Positions 50,522-59,027 of a stretch of DNA of 64,000 bases are shown here, one piece after another; the stretch's first letter is position 1; the number at the start of each line of letters is the position of its first letter. The translations under genes and the position numbers were made by a program. The notes beneath the pieces are model-generated. The model was not told the origin of the DNA. It ran no database searches and worked only from the letters and a program-made list of their open reading frames with translations. Source of the stretch: Oscillibacter sp. PC13 (GTDB lineage: Bacteria; Bacillota; Clostridia; Oscillospirales; Oscillospiraceae); the NCBI RefSeq assembly GCF_900115635.1, contig NZ_FOXE01000008.1:62001-126000 (forward strand). The letters run 5' to 3'.

Positions 50522-52387
50522 CTATTTTTCCAGATGGATCATCAAAGCCGCAATGTCTGCCGGGCTGACGCCGGAGATGCGGGAGGCCTGTCCCAGATCC
50601 AGAGGGCGCACAGCATCCAGCTTCTCCCGGGCTTCCAGCCGCAGGCCCTGGATGCCGCTGTAGTCCAGATCGGGTGGGAGTTTATGGGATTCCATCTTCT
50701 GAAAATCCGCCACCTGCTTCTGCTGCCGCTGGATATATCCCTCGTACTTGACGGAGATCTCCACCTGCTCTGCCACATCTTCCGGCAGGCTTGGACGGGT
50801 GGGGTCAAAGGGAGCCAGCTCCCCATAATGGAGCTGAGGCCGCCGCAGCAGGGAAATCAGGGGACAACCGTCAGTGACATCCGCTGTCTCTTTTTCCGCC
50901 AGAAAGGCGGAGAGGGCGGGAGAGGGAGAAGCGCCCGTATGGGTCAGACGGTAGATCTCCCGCCGGACAGCCTCGTATTTGTCCTCCACTGCCCGCAGCC
51001 GCTCCGCAGATACCAGACCAATTTCGTGGCCCTTCCGGGTCAGCCGCGCATCGGCGTTGTCCTGTCGCAGCAAGAGGCGGTATTCACTGCGGGATGTCAT
51101 AATGCGGTAAGGCTCGTTGGTGCCCTTGGTCACCAGATCGTCAACCAGAGTGCCGATATAGCTCTCGCTGCGGGAGAGAACGAAATCATCCTGCCCCCGC
51201 AGTTTGCGAACGGCGTTCACGCCCGCAACAAAGCCCTGCACCGCTGCCTCCTCGTACCCGGAGGAGCCGTTGAACTGACCGGCACCGTATAACCCGGAAA
51301 CTGCCTTTGTCTCCAGAGTGGGCTTCAGGGCCAGGGGATCGATACAATCATACTCGATGGCATAGGCGGGGCGGGTCATCTCCGCATGGGTGAGCCCCGG
51401 GACACTGTGGAGCATCCGTACCTGCACCTCCTCCGGCATGGAGGAGGAGAAACCCTGAATGTACAACTCTTCTGTATTCAGCCCCATGGGCTCTACAAAC
51501 AGCTGATGGCGGAGCTTGTCCGGAAAGCGGACGATTTTGGTTTCAAAAGAAGGGCAGTACCGGGGGCCGATGCCCTCGATAACTCCGGAGTAAATGGGAG
51601 AGCGGTCCAGATTCTCCTGCACAATCCGCCGGGTTTCCTCCGTAGTCCACGTGAGCCAGCAGACGGCCCGGTTTTCCGGCGGAGACTGGGTGGAGTAAGA
51701 GAAGGGAACAGGCAGTTCATCTCCAGGCTGCAGCTCCATGGCGCCGAAGTCCACACTGCGGGCGTTTACCCGGGGCGGCGTGCCGGTTTTAAAGCGCCGC
51801 AGAGGCAGTCCCAGGCGGAGCAGGGACTCCGTCAGCCGCCGCGCCGGGTGCATCCCGTCGGGGCCGGAGTCCTCCACACACTCACCGATGATGGTGCGGC
51901 CGGCCAGATACGTGCCGGTGGCGATGATGACGGCCCGTACATCGAATACCGCGCCGGTGGTCAAAACCACCTGGGAGACCGCGCCGCCCTCCGCCCGAAC
52001 CTCTACCACCTCACCCTGACGGACGGTCAGGCGTTCCTGCTGTTCCAGGGTATGCTTCATCCGCTCCTGGTACTTCCGGCGGTCCGCCTGGGCCCGGAGG
52101 GACCAGACCGCAGGTCCCTTGCCCTTGTTCAGAAGACGGTACTGGATGCAGCACGCATCGGCGGCCCGTGCCATCTCGCCGCCCAAGGCGTCCAGCTCCC
52201 GGACCAGGTGGCCCTTGCCGGTGCCGCCGATGGCGGGGTTACAGGGCATATTGCCCACTGCGTCCAGGTTGATGGTAAAGACAATGGTCTCCATCCCCAG
52301 CCGGGCGGCGGCCAGCGCTGCCTCAATCCCGGCATGGCCGGCGCCAATCACGGCGACGTCAAATTGTCCGGCGTGAAACTCGGTCAT
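50522..52387 (-). CDS. mnmG: tRNA uridine-5-carboxymethylaminomethyl modification enzyme MnmG (GidA)
   Basis: 621-residue FAD protein that with MnmE modifies wobble uridine 34 of tRNAs. The FAD site is [21 protein letters not shown]; further signatures are [20 protein letters not shown] and [18 protein letters not shown]. The C-terminal helical domain is complete. AAAGGA lies 7 bases before ATG 52387. mnmE and rsmG, its usual neighbours, are not in the window. Confidence 0.97.
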   Translation of the reverse strand: MTEFHAGQFDVAVIGAGHAGIEAALAAARLGMETIVFTINLDAVGNMPCNPAIGGTGKGHLVRELDALGGEMARAADACCIQYRLLNKGKGPAVWSLRAQADRRKYQERMKHTLEQQERLTVRQGEVVEVRAEGGAVSQVVLTTGAVFDVRAVIIATGTYLAGRTIIGECVEDSGPDGMHPARRLTESLLRLGLPLRRFKTGTPPRVNARSVDFGAMELQPGDELPVPFSYSTQSPPENRAVCWLTWTTEETRRIVQENLDRSPIYSGVIEGIGPRYCPSFETKIVRFPDKLRHQLFVEPMGLNTEELYIQGFSSSMPEEVQVRMLHSVPGLTHAEMTRPAYAIEYDCIDPLALKPTLETKAVSGLYGAGQFNGSSGYEEAAVQGFVAGVNAVRKLRGQDDFVLSRSESYIGTLVDDLVTKGTNEPYRIMTSRSEYRLLLRQDNADARLTRKGHEIGLVSAERLRAVEDKYEAVRREIYRLTHTGASPSPALSAFLAEKETADVTDGCPLISLLRRPQLHYGELAPFDPTRPSLPEDVAEQVEISVKYEGYIQRQQKQVADFQKMESHKLPPDLDYSGIQGLRLEAREKLDAVRPLDLGQASRISGVSPADIAALMIHLEK

Positions 52388-52399
52388 GAAAAAATCCTT

Positions 52400-52489
52400 T
52401 CAGTAGGTGACAGATTGGATCTCAGTGCGGCCCATCAGTCAATCCACGGAGACATCATAGAAATCAGCGATTCGCAGCAGAATGCCATA
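52400..52489 (-). pseudogene. Remnant of an XRE-type regulator
   Basis: The minus strand reads YGILLRIADFYDVSVD, a stop (TGA), then LMGRTEIQSVTY and a stop. ILLRIADFYDVSVDYLMGRTE is close to the end of many XRE helix-turn-helix domains (the stop sits where a Tyr codon is usual). The N-terminal helices are not found upstream, so only a decayed tail remains in front of mnmG. Confidence 0.55.
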
Positions 52490-52560
52490 CCGAAGGAAGC
52501 GCCCGCCTTAAAGTCTGCTTGGCAGCACATCCGTCGGAAGCATGCCGAACGAATTTGAGA

Positions 52561-53418
52561 TTATCCTTTTTGCAGAGTCACTACCGCAATCTCCGGCCGG
52601 TTGAACACACGGATCAGCGGCCCGGAATTGCCCAGCCCACGGGTGACGAACAGGGCGGATCCGTTCTTTTCATACAGCCCCGCGGTGTAGGAGGGAAAGA
52701 ACGTCCGGTCAGTGGACAGCAGCCCATCGGTAAAGGGCAGGCGAACAATGCCGCCGTGGCCGTGTCCGGATACCACCAAATCCGCGCCCAGCAGGCTGTA
52801 CTGGCTTTCAAAATGGTCGTTGCGGTGGGCCAGCAGAATCCAGAAGGGATCGCCCCAGGATGCATAGAGCTCAGAGGCCAGCTCCTCCGGCGTTTTTTGA
52901 TCGGCATAGCCGTTGGGGTCGTCGATGCCGGCCAGCACAATGGAATCTCCGTTCCGCTCCAGCGCTACAAACTGGTTGGAGAGCACAGTTACGCCATGGG
53001 CCGCAAGGGTTTCCTTCAATGCCGGTACGCCGCCGATGGCCCACTCGTGATTGCCTGTGACATAGTAGGTTGGGGCAATGGCGGAGAGTCCGTTCGCAAT
53101 TGACGCCGGGTATCCGGCCGCAGGGCCCCGATAGCGGTCTTCCAAATCCCCGAGATAGAAGATATAGTCCGGCTGCTCTGCCTCTACGGCAGAAAAAAGA
53201 TCCTCATGATTCTCACCGAACTCCGCACCGTGCAGATCGCTGAGAACGGCGATGCGGCATCCGTCAAAACCAATGGGGAGCGAGGCAAAGGATGGGGTGA
53301 ACCGGGTGACTTGCAGTGTGCGGTTATCCCACCAGAGGAAGCCGCCAATCAAAAAAGCAGCCAACAACAAAAAGCAGGCCGTCCGGCAAGGACGGCGTTT
53401 CCGCGGACGCTTTGCCAT
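52561..53418 (-). CDS. Membrane-anchored metallophosphoesterase
   Basis: 285-residue calcineurin-like phosphoesterase. An N-terminal helix (CFLLLAAFLIGGFLWW) anchors it, with the catalytic part facing outward. Metal motifs are LSDLHGAEFG, YLGDLEDR, GNHEW, LLAHRND and GHGHGG. It belongs to the YkuE/YaeI-like group, of which some act on UDP-linked or lipid phosphates. ATG 53418 follows GGAGGAGG at 10 bases. Confidence 0.92.
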   Translation of the reverse strand: MAKRPRKRRPCRTACFLLLAAFLIGGFLWWDNRTLQVTRFTPSFASLPIGFDGCRIAVLSDLHGAEFGENHEDLFSAVEAEQPDYIFYLGDLEDRYRGPAAGYPASIANGLSAIAPTYYVTGNHEWAIGGVPALKETLAAHGVTVLSNQFVALERNGDSIVLAGIDDPNGYADQKTPEELASELYASWGDPFWILLAHRNDHFESQYSLLGADLVVSGHGHGGIVRLPFTDGLLSTDRTFFPSYTAGLYEKNGSALFVTRGLGNSGPLIRVFNRPEIAVVTLQKG

Positions 53419-53702
53419 GATCCAGGGACCTCCTCCGCAAAATGAGAAATCAGGAATCCAACATGTACGTGTCCCTGAACTGTATCAAATGAATACACCT
53501 TAGTATAGCATAGAAGCGCACGGCTTTGCGAGAGAAAAAATGTACAAAGAACCATCGGAAAAAGAAGCAGATTCGCAGGCTTTCCGTGCGTTTTTCACAG
53601 GCCTTTTACAAATTTTTGAAACCTTGAAGAGAGCTCTTACGCGGAATTGACATATTGAATAAAAAAGCGTGTTAATTTTATGTAAATTATACAATTTTGA
53701 TC
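53419..53702. other. Gene-free stretch upstream of the metallophosphoesterase
   Basis: It contains a minus-strand extended -10 (TGC-TATACT, TATACT at 53502-53507) that probably drives the phosphoesterase. The remainder is AT-rich without credible frames. Confidence 0.5.
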
Positions 53703-53731
53703 TTGCAAAATAAAGAGAACCCTGCTATGAT
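53703..53731 (+). promoter_or_regulatory. Promoter of the 26-residue peptide gene
   Basis: -35 TTGCAA (53703-53708), 17-bp spacer, -10 TATGAT (53726-53731). Confidence 0.7.
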
Positions 53732-53764
53732 AAAAATACAATAAAAGGAAAGGAGGGATGCAGA

Positions 53765-53845
53765 ATGATGCTGAGAAAATTTGTATTCGATGACGTGGAT
53801 GACTTGATTTTTACGGACGACACTTGGACCCGGAGCGAGCGGTAA
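53765..53845 (+). CDS. 26-residue acidic peptide with complete expression signals
   Basis: MMLRKFVFDDVDDLIFTDDT ending in WTRSER. A near-perfect ribosome site AAAGGAGGGA (53749-53758) sits 7 bases before ATG 53765 (ATG 53768 also possible). A promoter lies 34 bases upstream and an intrinsic terminator begins 19 bases after the stop. The middle is acidic (DDVDD, TDD) with hydrophobic pairs between, and the ends are basic. No known peptide family is recognised and no modification or transport gene is adjacent. A regulatory or membrane-associated small protein, or a leader, are all possible. Confidence 0.65.
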   Translation: MMLRKFVFDDVDDLIFTDDTWTRSER

Positions 53846-53863
53846 AAATGTAGAAAAAGAAGG

Positions 53864-53889
53864 CCACGCCGGCGGGCGTGGATTTTTTT
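53864..53889 (+). terminator. Terminator of the small peptide gene
   Basis: CCACGCC pairs with GGCGTGG, followed by ATTTTTTT. Confidence 0.85.
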
Positions 53890-54061
53890 CTGCTTAACAG
53901 GTTGGATCCCGCGCCGCCTTCCGGCTGCGGCTGACAGGACGAAAGATTTCTGTAGTCAGCGGCCGGCACTTGTGATGTATTTCCGGACGGCGGTCCGGTT
54001 TTTAATAAACGAAGCCCCGGATATGGAGATACCGCCCAATCATTTTGGACGGTATTTTTTT
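53890..54061 (+). other. Possible small-RNA region with two more terminators
   Basis: Between the peptide terminator and the lipoprotein promoter lie a GC-rich structured piece (GCTGAC...GTCAGC around 53929-53960), a terminator CCGGAC/GTCCGG-TTTTT (53983-54003) and another ATACCG/CGGTAT-TTTTTTT (54029-54061). No reading frame is credible. Consecutive terminators suggest one or two short untranslated RNAs. Confidence 0.4.
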
Positions 54062-54110
54062 GCAGAAGGCCTGAAAAGACTGGAAATTATATGGATTTTC
54101 TGTAGAAAGG

Positions 54111-54119
54111 TGGTATAAT
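54111..54119 (+). promoter_or_regulatory. Extended -10 of the IseA-like lipoprotein gene
   Basis: TGG-TATAAT, 58 bases before the start codon; the -35 is poor. Confidence 0.55.
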
Positions 54120-54176
54120 AAAAACAGAAGAAATCTGCGTGCTGAGAGAAATTGTGTTTTCCAAAAAGGAGAGGGA

Positions 54177-54845
54177 ATGATGAAAAAGAGGAGCGTGCTG
54201 TTTTTGCTGTTGGCATTGCTGCTCCTTCCTACAGGGTGTGGGCTACAGCCCGCCGCGGATGGGAACGCGGCAGAACAACGCATACCCACGGAACAAAATA
54301 CATCTGCGGCGGGAGAGCCGGTATCTGAGGGAACGATACTGGCAGCCTCCCGGACAGAGGCTATGGCCCGGACATTGACAGAGGAGGAGATCCTTTCCGC
54401 ATATGACCGCGCAGTTGCAGCATATGAGTGGTTTGACCTGACACCATTGCCTACCACAGGCGAGACCCGGAGCGTGAACGGAAGGCTTTATTATCGGGTG
54501 GATTATCCCGGACTGGAAAATGTGGAGGATCTCCGGGTATATCTGCGGGGGCTGTTTTCAGAGGAAGTGGTGGAACGCCTTCTGGATGTGAATGGAGAAC
54601 ATCCTCCCTATTTGGATATAGACGGGGGGCTGTATGGATTTTTAAGAGGCAGGGAAAGGGATCCGTACGTAGGAGAAGTCCGTACGGAAGTAGAGCAGGA
54701 CAGCAATACCGCTTATTTTGTCACAGTGGCAGTGGACTTGCTGGACAATGACCGGATTACTGTCACAGGAATGGAGAGCTATGTGTTTTCCTATGAACAG
54801 GTGGACGGAAGATGGGTGTTCACAAATTTTCAGCTGCCGGATTGA
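54177..54845 (+). CDS. Lipoprotein resembling the IseA endopeptidase inhibitor
   Basis: 222 residues with a lipoprotein signal (SVLFLLLALLLLPTGC) and, from about residue 65, a domain with EEILSAYDRAVAAYEWF, a middle NVEDLRVYLRGLFSEEVVER and PYLDIDGGLYGFLRG. That order recalls IseA-type proteins, which inhibit D,L-endopeptidases of the wall. The match is by pattern only and is tentative. GGAGAGGGA precedes ATG 54177 (ATG 54180 also possible). Confidence 0.65.
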   Translation: MMKKRSVLFLLLALLLLPTGCGLQPAADGNAAEQRIPTEQNTSAAGEPVSEGTILAASRTEAMARTLTEEEILSAYDRAVAAYEWFDLTPLPTTGETRSVNGRLYYRVDYPGLENVEDLRVYLRGLFSEEVVERLLDVNGEHPPYLDIDGGLYGFLRGRERDPYVGEVRTEVEQDSNTAYFVTVAVDLLDNDRITVTGMESYVFSYEQVDGRWVFTNFQLPD

Positions 54846-54872
54846 AGGCAGAAAACACAGAAAAGATCGTTG

Positions 54873-54899
54873 CCCCGGGCCGTATGGCCCGGGGTGATT
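54873..54899 (+). terminator. Terminator after the IseA-like gene
   Basis: CCCCGGGCC-GTAT-GGCCCGGGG stem followed by TGATTTT. Confidence 0.75.
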
Positions 54900-55036
54900 T
54901 TAAAAAAACAAACAAACACAGAAATAGACCGGGAAAAGGCTCTGCCAAAAGGGACAAAAAAAGATGGAGTTCATGATGAATTTTTGTTAAAACGTAAAAA
55001 TAAGAACGCTTACGTATGAAATTACCTAAGATTTTC

Positions 55037-55064
55037 TTGCAAAATCAGGCGTCTGTGCTAGAAT
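55037..55064 (+). promoter_or_regulatory. Promoter of the membrane pyrophosphatase gene
   Basis: -35 TTGCAA (55037-55042), 16-bp spacer, -10 TAGAAT (55059-55064). Confidence 0.65.
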
Positions 55065-55108
55065 AAATAGGCACTGTGAAACACAATATTACGAGGAGTG
55101 GAAAAAAC

Positions 55109-57229
55109 ATGGAAAACCTGTTCTGGATCGGGTTCCTCGGCGCAATTGTGGCTGGACTGTTTGCGGTTATGCAGGCAAAAAAGGTCATGAGTTATTCCGA
55201 GGGCACAGAAAAGATGCAGAAAATTGCGGCATCCATTCGGGAGGGCGCAAATGCGTACCTGAAACACCAGTACACCACGGTAGCGAAAGTATTCGTCGTG
55301 GTGTTCCTTGTTCTTCTGGCAATGGCGTTTGCCACAAACGGAACGATGCTCTCTAAGTTCACCCCCTTTGCCTTTGTCACCGGCGGCATCTGGTCGATGC
55401 TGGCTGGCTTCATCGGCATGAAGATCGCGACGAACTCCAATGCCCGGACGGCACAGGCCGCCTCTGAAAGCCTGAATAAGGGCCTGCGGGTGGCGTTCTC
55501 CTCCGGCAGCGTGATGGGCTTTACCGTGGTGGGCCTGGGCATGCTGGACATTACCCTGTGGTTCTTCATCCTGCGCTATGGTTTCGGCATCAATGATCCT
55601 GTCCAACTGGGCAACATCATGGTCATGAACGGCATGGGCGCTTCCTTCATGGCCCTATTTGCCCGTGTGGGCGGCGGTATCTATACCAAGGCCGCTGACG
55701 TGGGCGCAGACCTGGTGGGCAAGGTGGAAGCCGGCATTCCCGAGGATGATCCCCGGAACCCCGCCACCATCGCCGATAACGTGGGCGACAACGTGGGCGA
55801 CGTGGCCGGCATGGGCGCCGACCTGTATGAGTCCTACGTGGGCTCCATTCTGGCCACCTTTGCGCTGGGCGCTGTGGGCGGATACGGCTGGAACGGCATG
55901 CTGCTGCCTGTGGCGCTGGCCGTGTGCGGCATCATCTGCTCCATCATTGGCTCCTTCTTGGTGAAGACCAAGGAAAACGCCACCCAGCAGTCCCTGCTGA
56001 AGAGCCTGCGGACCGGCACCTATACGGCAGCCGTTCTCTCTGCTGTTCTGGCTGCGCCTCTGACCTACTACATTCTGGGCAGCTGGGGCGTGTATATTGC
56101 CATTCTCTGCGGCCTGATCGGCGGCTGCGCCATCGGCTATTTCACTGAGTACTACACTTCTGATACCTACAAGCCCACTCAGGATCTGGCGGCTGCCTCT
56201 GAGACTGGATCCGCCACCATTATCATCGGCGGCATTTCCCTGGGCCTCAAGTCCACCTTGACCTCCATTCTGATTGTGGCTGCGGCGGTTCTGGTCAGCT
56301 ACTTTGCGGCGGGCGGCTCCACCGTGATTGTGGACGAGGCCGGTGCCTTCACCGCCGCCTTCAACCAGGGCCTGTACGGCATTGGTATTGCCGGCGTGGG
56401 CATGCTGTCCACCCTGGGCATCACCCTGGCTACTGACGCCTATGGCCCCGTGGCCGACAATGCCGGCGGCATTGCCGAGATGAGCGGCCTGCCTGAGACC
56501 GTCCGGGAGCGCACGGATGCTCTGGATTCCCTGGGCAACACCACTGCTGCCACCGGCAAGGGCTTTGCCATCGGCTCCGCTTCTCTGACTGCTCTGGCAT
56601 TGCTGGTGTCCTACGTCAACATTGTTCAGGAAAACACCACCGAAACTCTGAACTTCACCCTGACCAGCCCGACGGTTCTGGTGGGTATGTTCATCGGTGC
56701 CATGCTGACTTTCGTATTCTCTGCCTTTACGATGAGCGCAGTACAGACGGCTGCCCAGTCCATCGTGGTGGAGGTTCGCCGTCAGTTCCGTGAGATTGCA
56801 GGGATCATGGACTATAAGGCGGATCCCGACTATGCAGCCTGCGTGGCCCTGTGCACGAAGGGTGCGCTTCGCGAAATGGTTGCTCCCGCATTGCTGGCCA
56901 TCATTGTACCCATTGCCACAGGCCTCATCCTCGGACCTACCGGTGTGGTGGGCCTGCTGGGCGGCGTATCCGTCACCGGCTTTGCTATGGCTGTGTTCAT
57001 GTCCAACGCCGGCGGCGCTTGGGACAACGCTAAGAAGTATATCGAGGGCGGCCATCACGGCGGCAAGGGTTCCGAGTGCCATAAGGCCGCTGTCGTGGGC
57101 GATACCGTGGGCGATCCCTTCAAGGATACCTCCGGCCCTTCCCTGAACATTCTGATCAAGCTGTGCTCCACGGTTTCCATCGTGTTCTCTGGTCTGATTC
57201 TGGCGTTCAACCTGATGAACGTACTGTAA
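55109..57229 (+). CDS. hppA: Ion-translocating membrane pyrophosphatase, K+-dependent type
   Basis: 706-residue enzyme coupling PPi hydrolysis to H+ or Na+ export, about 16 helices. The PPi/Mg site shows DVGADLVGKVEAGIPEDDPR and NPATIADNVGDNVGDVAG, then ATDAYGPVADNAGG and the C-terminal VVGDTVGDPFKDTSGP. The GNTTAATGKG segment has Ala where K+-independent enzymes have Lys, which predicts K+ dependence. H+ versus Na+ cannot be decided by eye. CGAGGAGTG precedes ATG 55109. It complements PPDK and biosynthetic PPi release. Confidence 0.96.
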   Translation: MENLFWIGFLGAIVAGLFAVMQAKKVMSYSEGTEKMQKIAASIREGANAYLKHQYTTVAKVFVVVFLVLLAMAFATNGTMLSKFTPFAFVTGGIWSMLAGFIGMKIATNSNARTAQAASESLNKGLRVAFSSGSVMGFTVVGLGMLDITLWFFILRYGFGINDPVQLGNIMVMNGMGASFMALFARVGGGIYTKAADVGADLVGKVEAGIPEDDPRNPATIADNVGDNVGDVAGMGADLYESYVGSILATFALGAVGGYGWNGMLLPVALAVCGIICSIIGSFLVKTKENATQQSLLKSLRTGTYTAAVLSAVLAAPLTYYILGSWGVYIAILCGLIGGCAIGYFTEYYTSDTYKPTQDLAAASETGSATIIIGGISLGLKSTLTSILIVAAAVLVSYFAAGGSTVIVDEAGAFTAAFNQGLYGIGIAGVGMLSTLGITLATDAYGPVADNAGGIAEMSGLPETVRERTDALDSLGNTTAATGKGFAIGSASLTALALLVSYVNIVQENTTETLNFTLTSPTVLVGMFIGAMLTFVFSAFTMSAVQTAAQSIVVEVRRQFREIAGIMDYKADPDYAACVALCTKGALREMVAPALLAIIVPIATGLILGPTGVVGLLGGVSVTGFAMAVFMSNAGGAWDNAKKYIEGGHHGGKGSECHKAAVVGDTVGDPFKDTSGPSLNILIKLCSTVSIVFSGLILAFNLMNVL

Positions 57230-57275
57230 AAAAGCACAGCCGTGCTGACAGTGTGTATCCAAACAAGATAGACAA

Positions 57276-57313
57276 GCGGCGGCAGGACACAAAGTGTCCT
57301 GCCGCTGTTCTTT
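57276..57313 (+). terminator. Terminator after hppA
   Basis: GCGGCAGGACAC-AAA-GTGTCCTGCCGC hairpin followed by TGTTCTTTG. Confidence 0.75.
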
Positions 57314-57488
57314 GCTACAGGTGGAGGCAGCATTTCCAAGTGAAACAGCGGCTTTTGGCAGGGAGCATATTTGTCGTACCGGAGGTTCCTTTTTTAAATG
57401 AAATGATACCGGGTTCTCCGGCATTTCCCACAGAAAATCATTTGAAAAATTGGCCGCCCTGTCGTGCAGCGTAGTTTTCTTCCCTTGC
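57314..57488. other. Gene-free stretch between hppA terminator and eno promoter
   Basis: Mixed sequence without a credible frame, stem or repeat. Confidence 0.5.
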
Positions 57489-57517
57489 TTGACAGGGTAA
57501 TCGTTTGCCGATATAAT
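57489..57517 (+). promoter_or_regulatory. Promoter of eno
   Basis: Perfect consensus: TTGACA (57489-57494), 17 bp, TATAAT (57512-57517). The leader is about 80 bases. Confidence 0.9.
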
Positions 57518-57564
57518 GAATCCGTAAAAGCACCAAATCCCAGGGAAAAACAGGACAAACTTGA

Positions 57565-58905
<1,341 letters not shown>

Positions 58906-58930
58906 GACACAAAGCCCTGCGATCATAATA

Positions 58931-58970
58931 GCGGAGGTCCCCTCTTTAGGAGGGGCCTCCGCTTTGCTTT
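58931..58970 (+). terminator. Terminator after eno
   Basis: GCGGAGG-T-CCCCTC pairs with GAGGGG-C-CTCCGC around TTTA(G), then TTTGCTTTT. Confidence 0.8.
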
Positions 58971-58992
58971 TCCACAGGAACGGCATCCGGAA

Positions 58993-59022
58993 AAAGGGCG
59001 CCTGATACGCATCAGGCGCCCT
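58993..59022 (-). terminator. Terminator after the M23 peptidase gene
   Basis: Perfect stem AGGGCGCCTGAT/ATCAGGCGCCCT with an ACGC loop; on the minus strand TTTT follows. Confidence 0.85.
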
Positions 59023-59027
59023 GTGTG

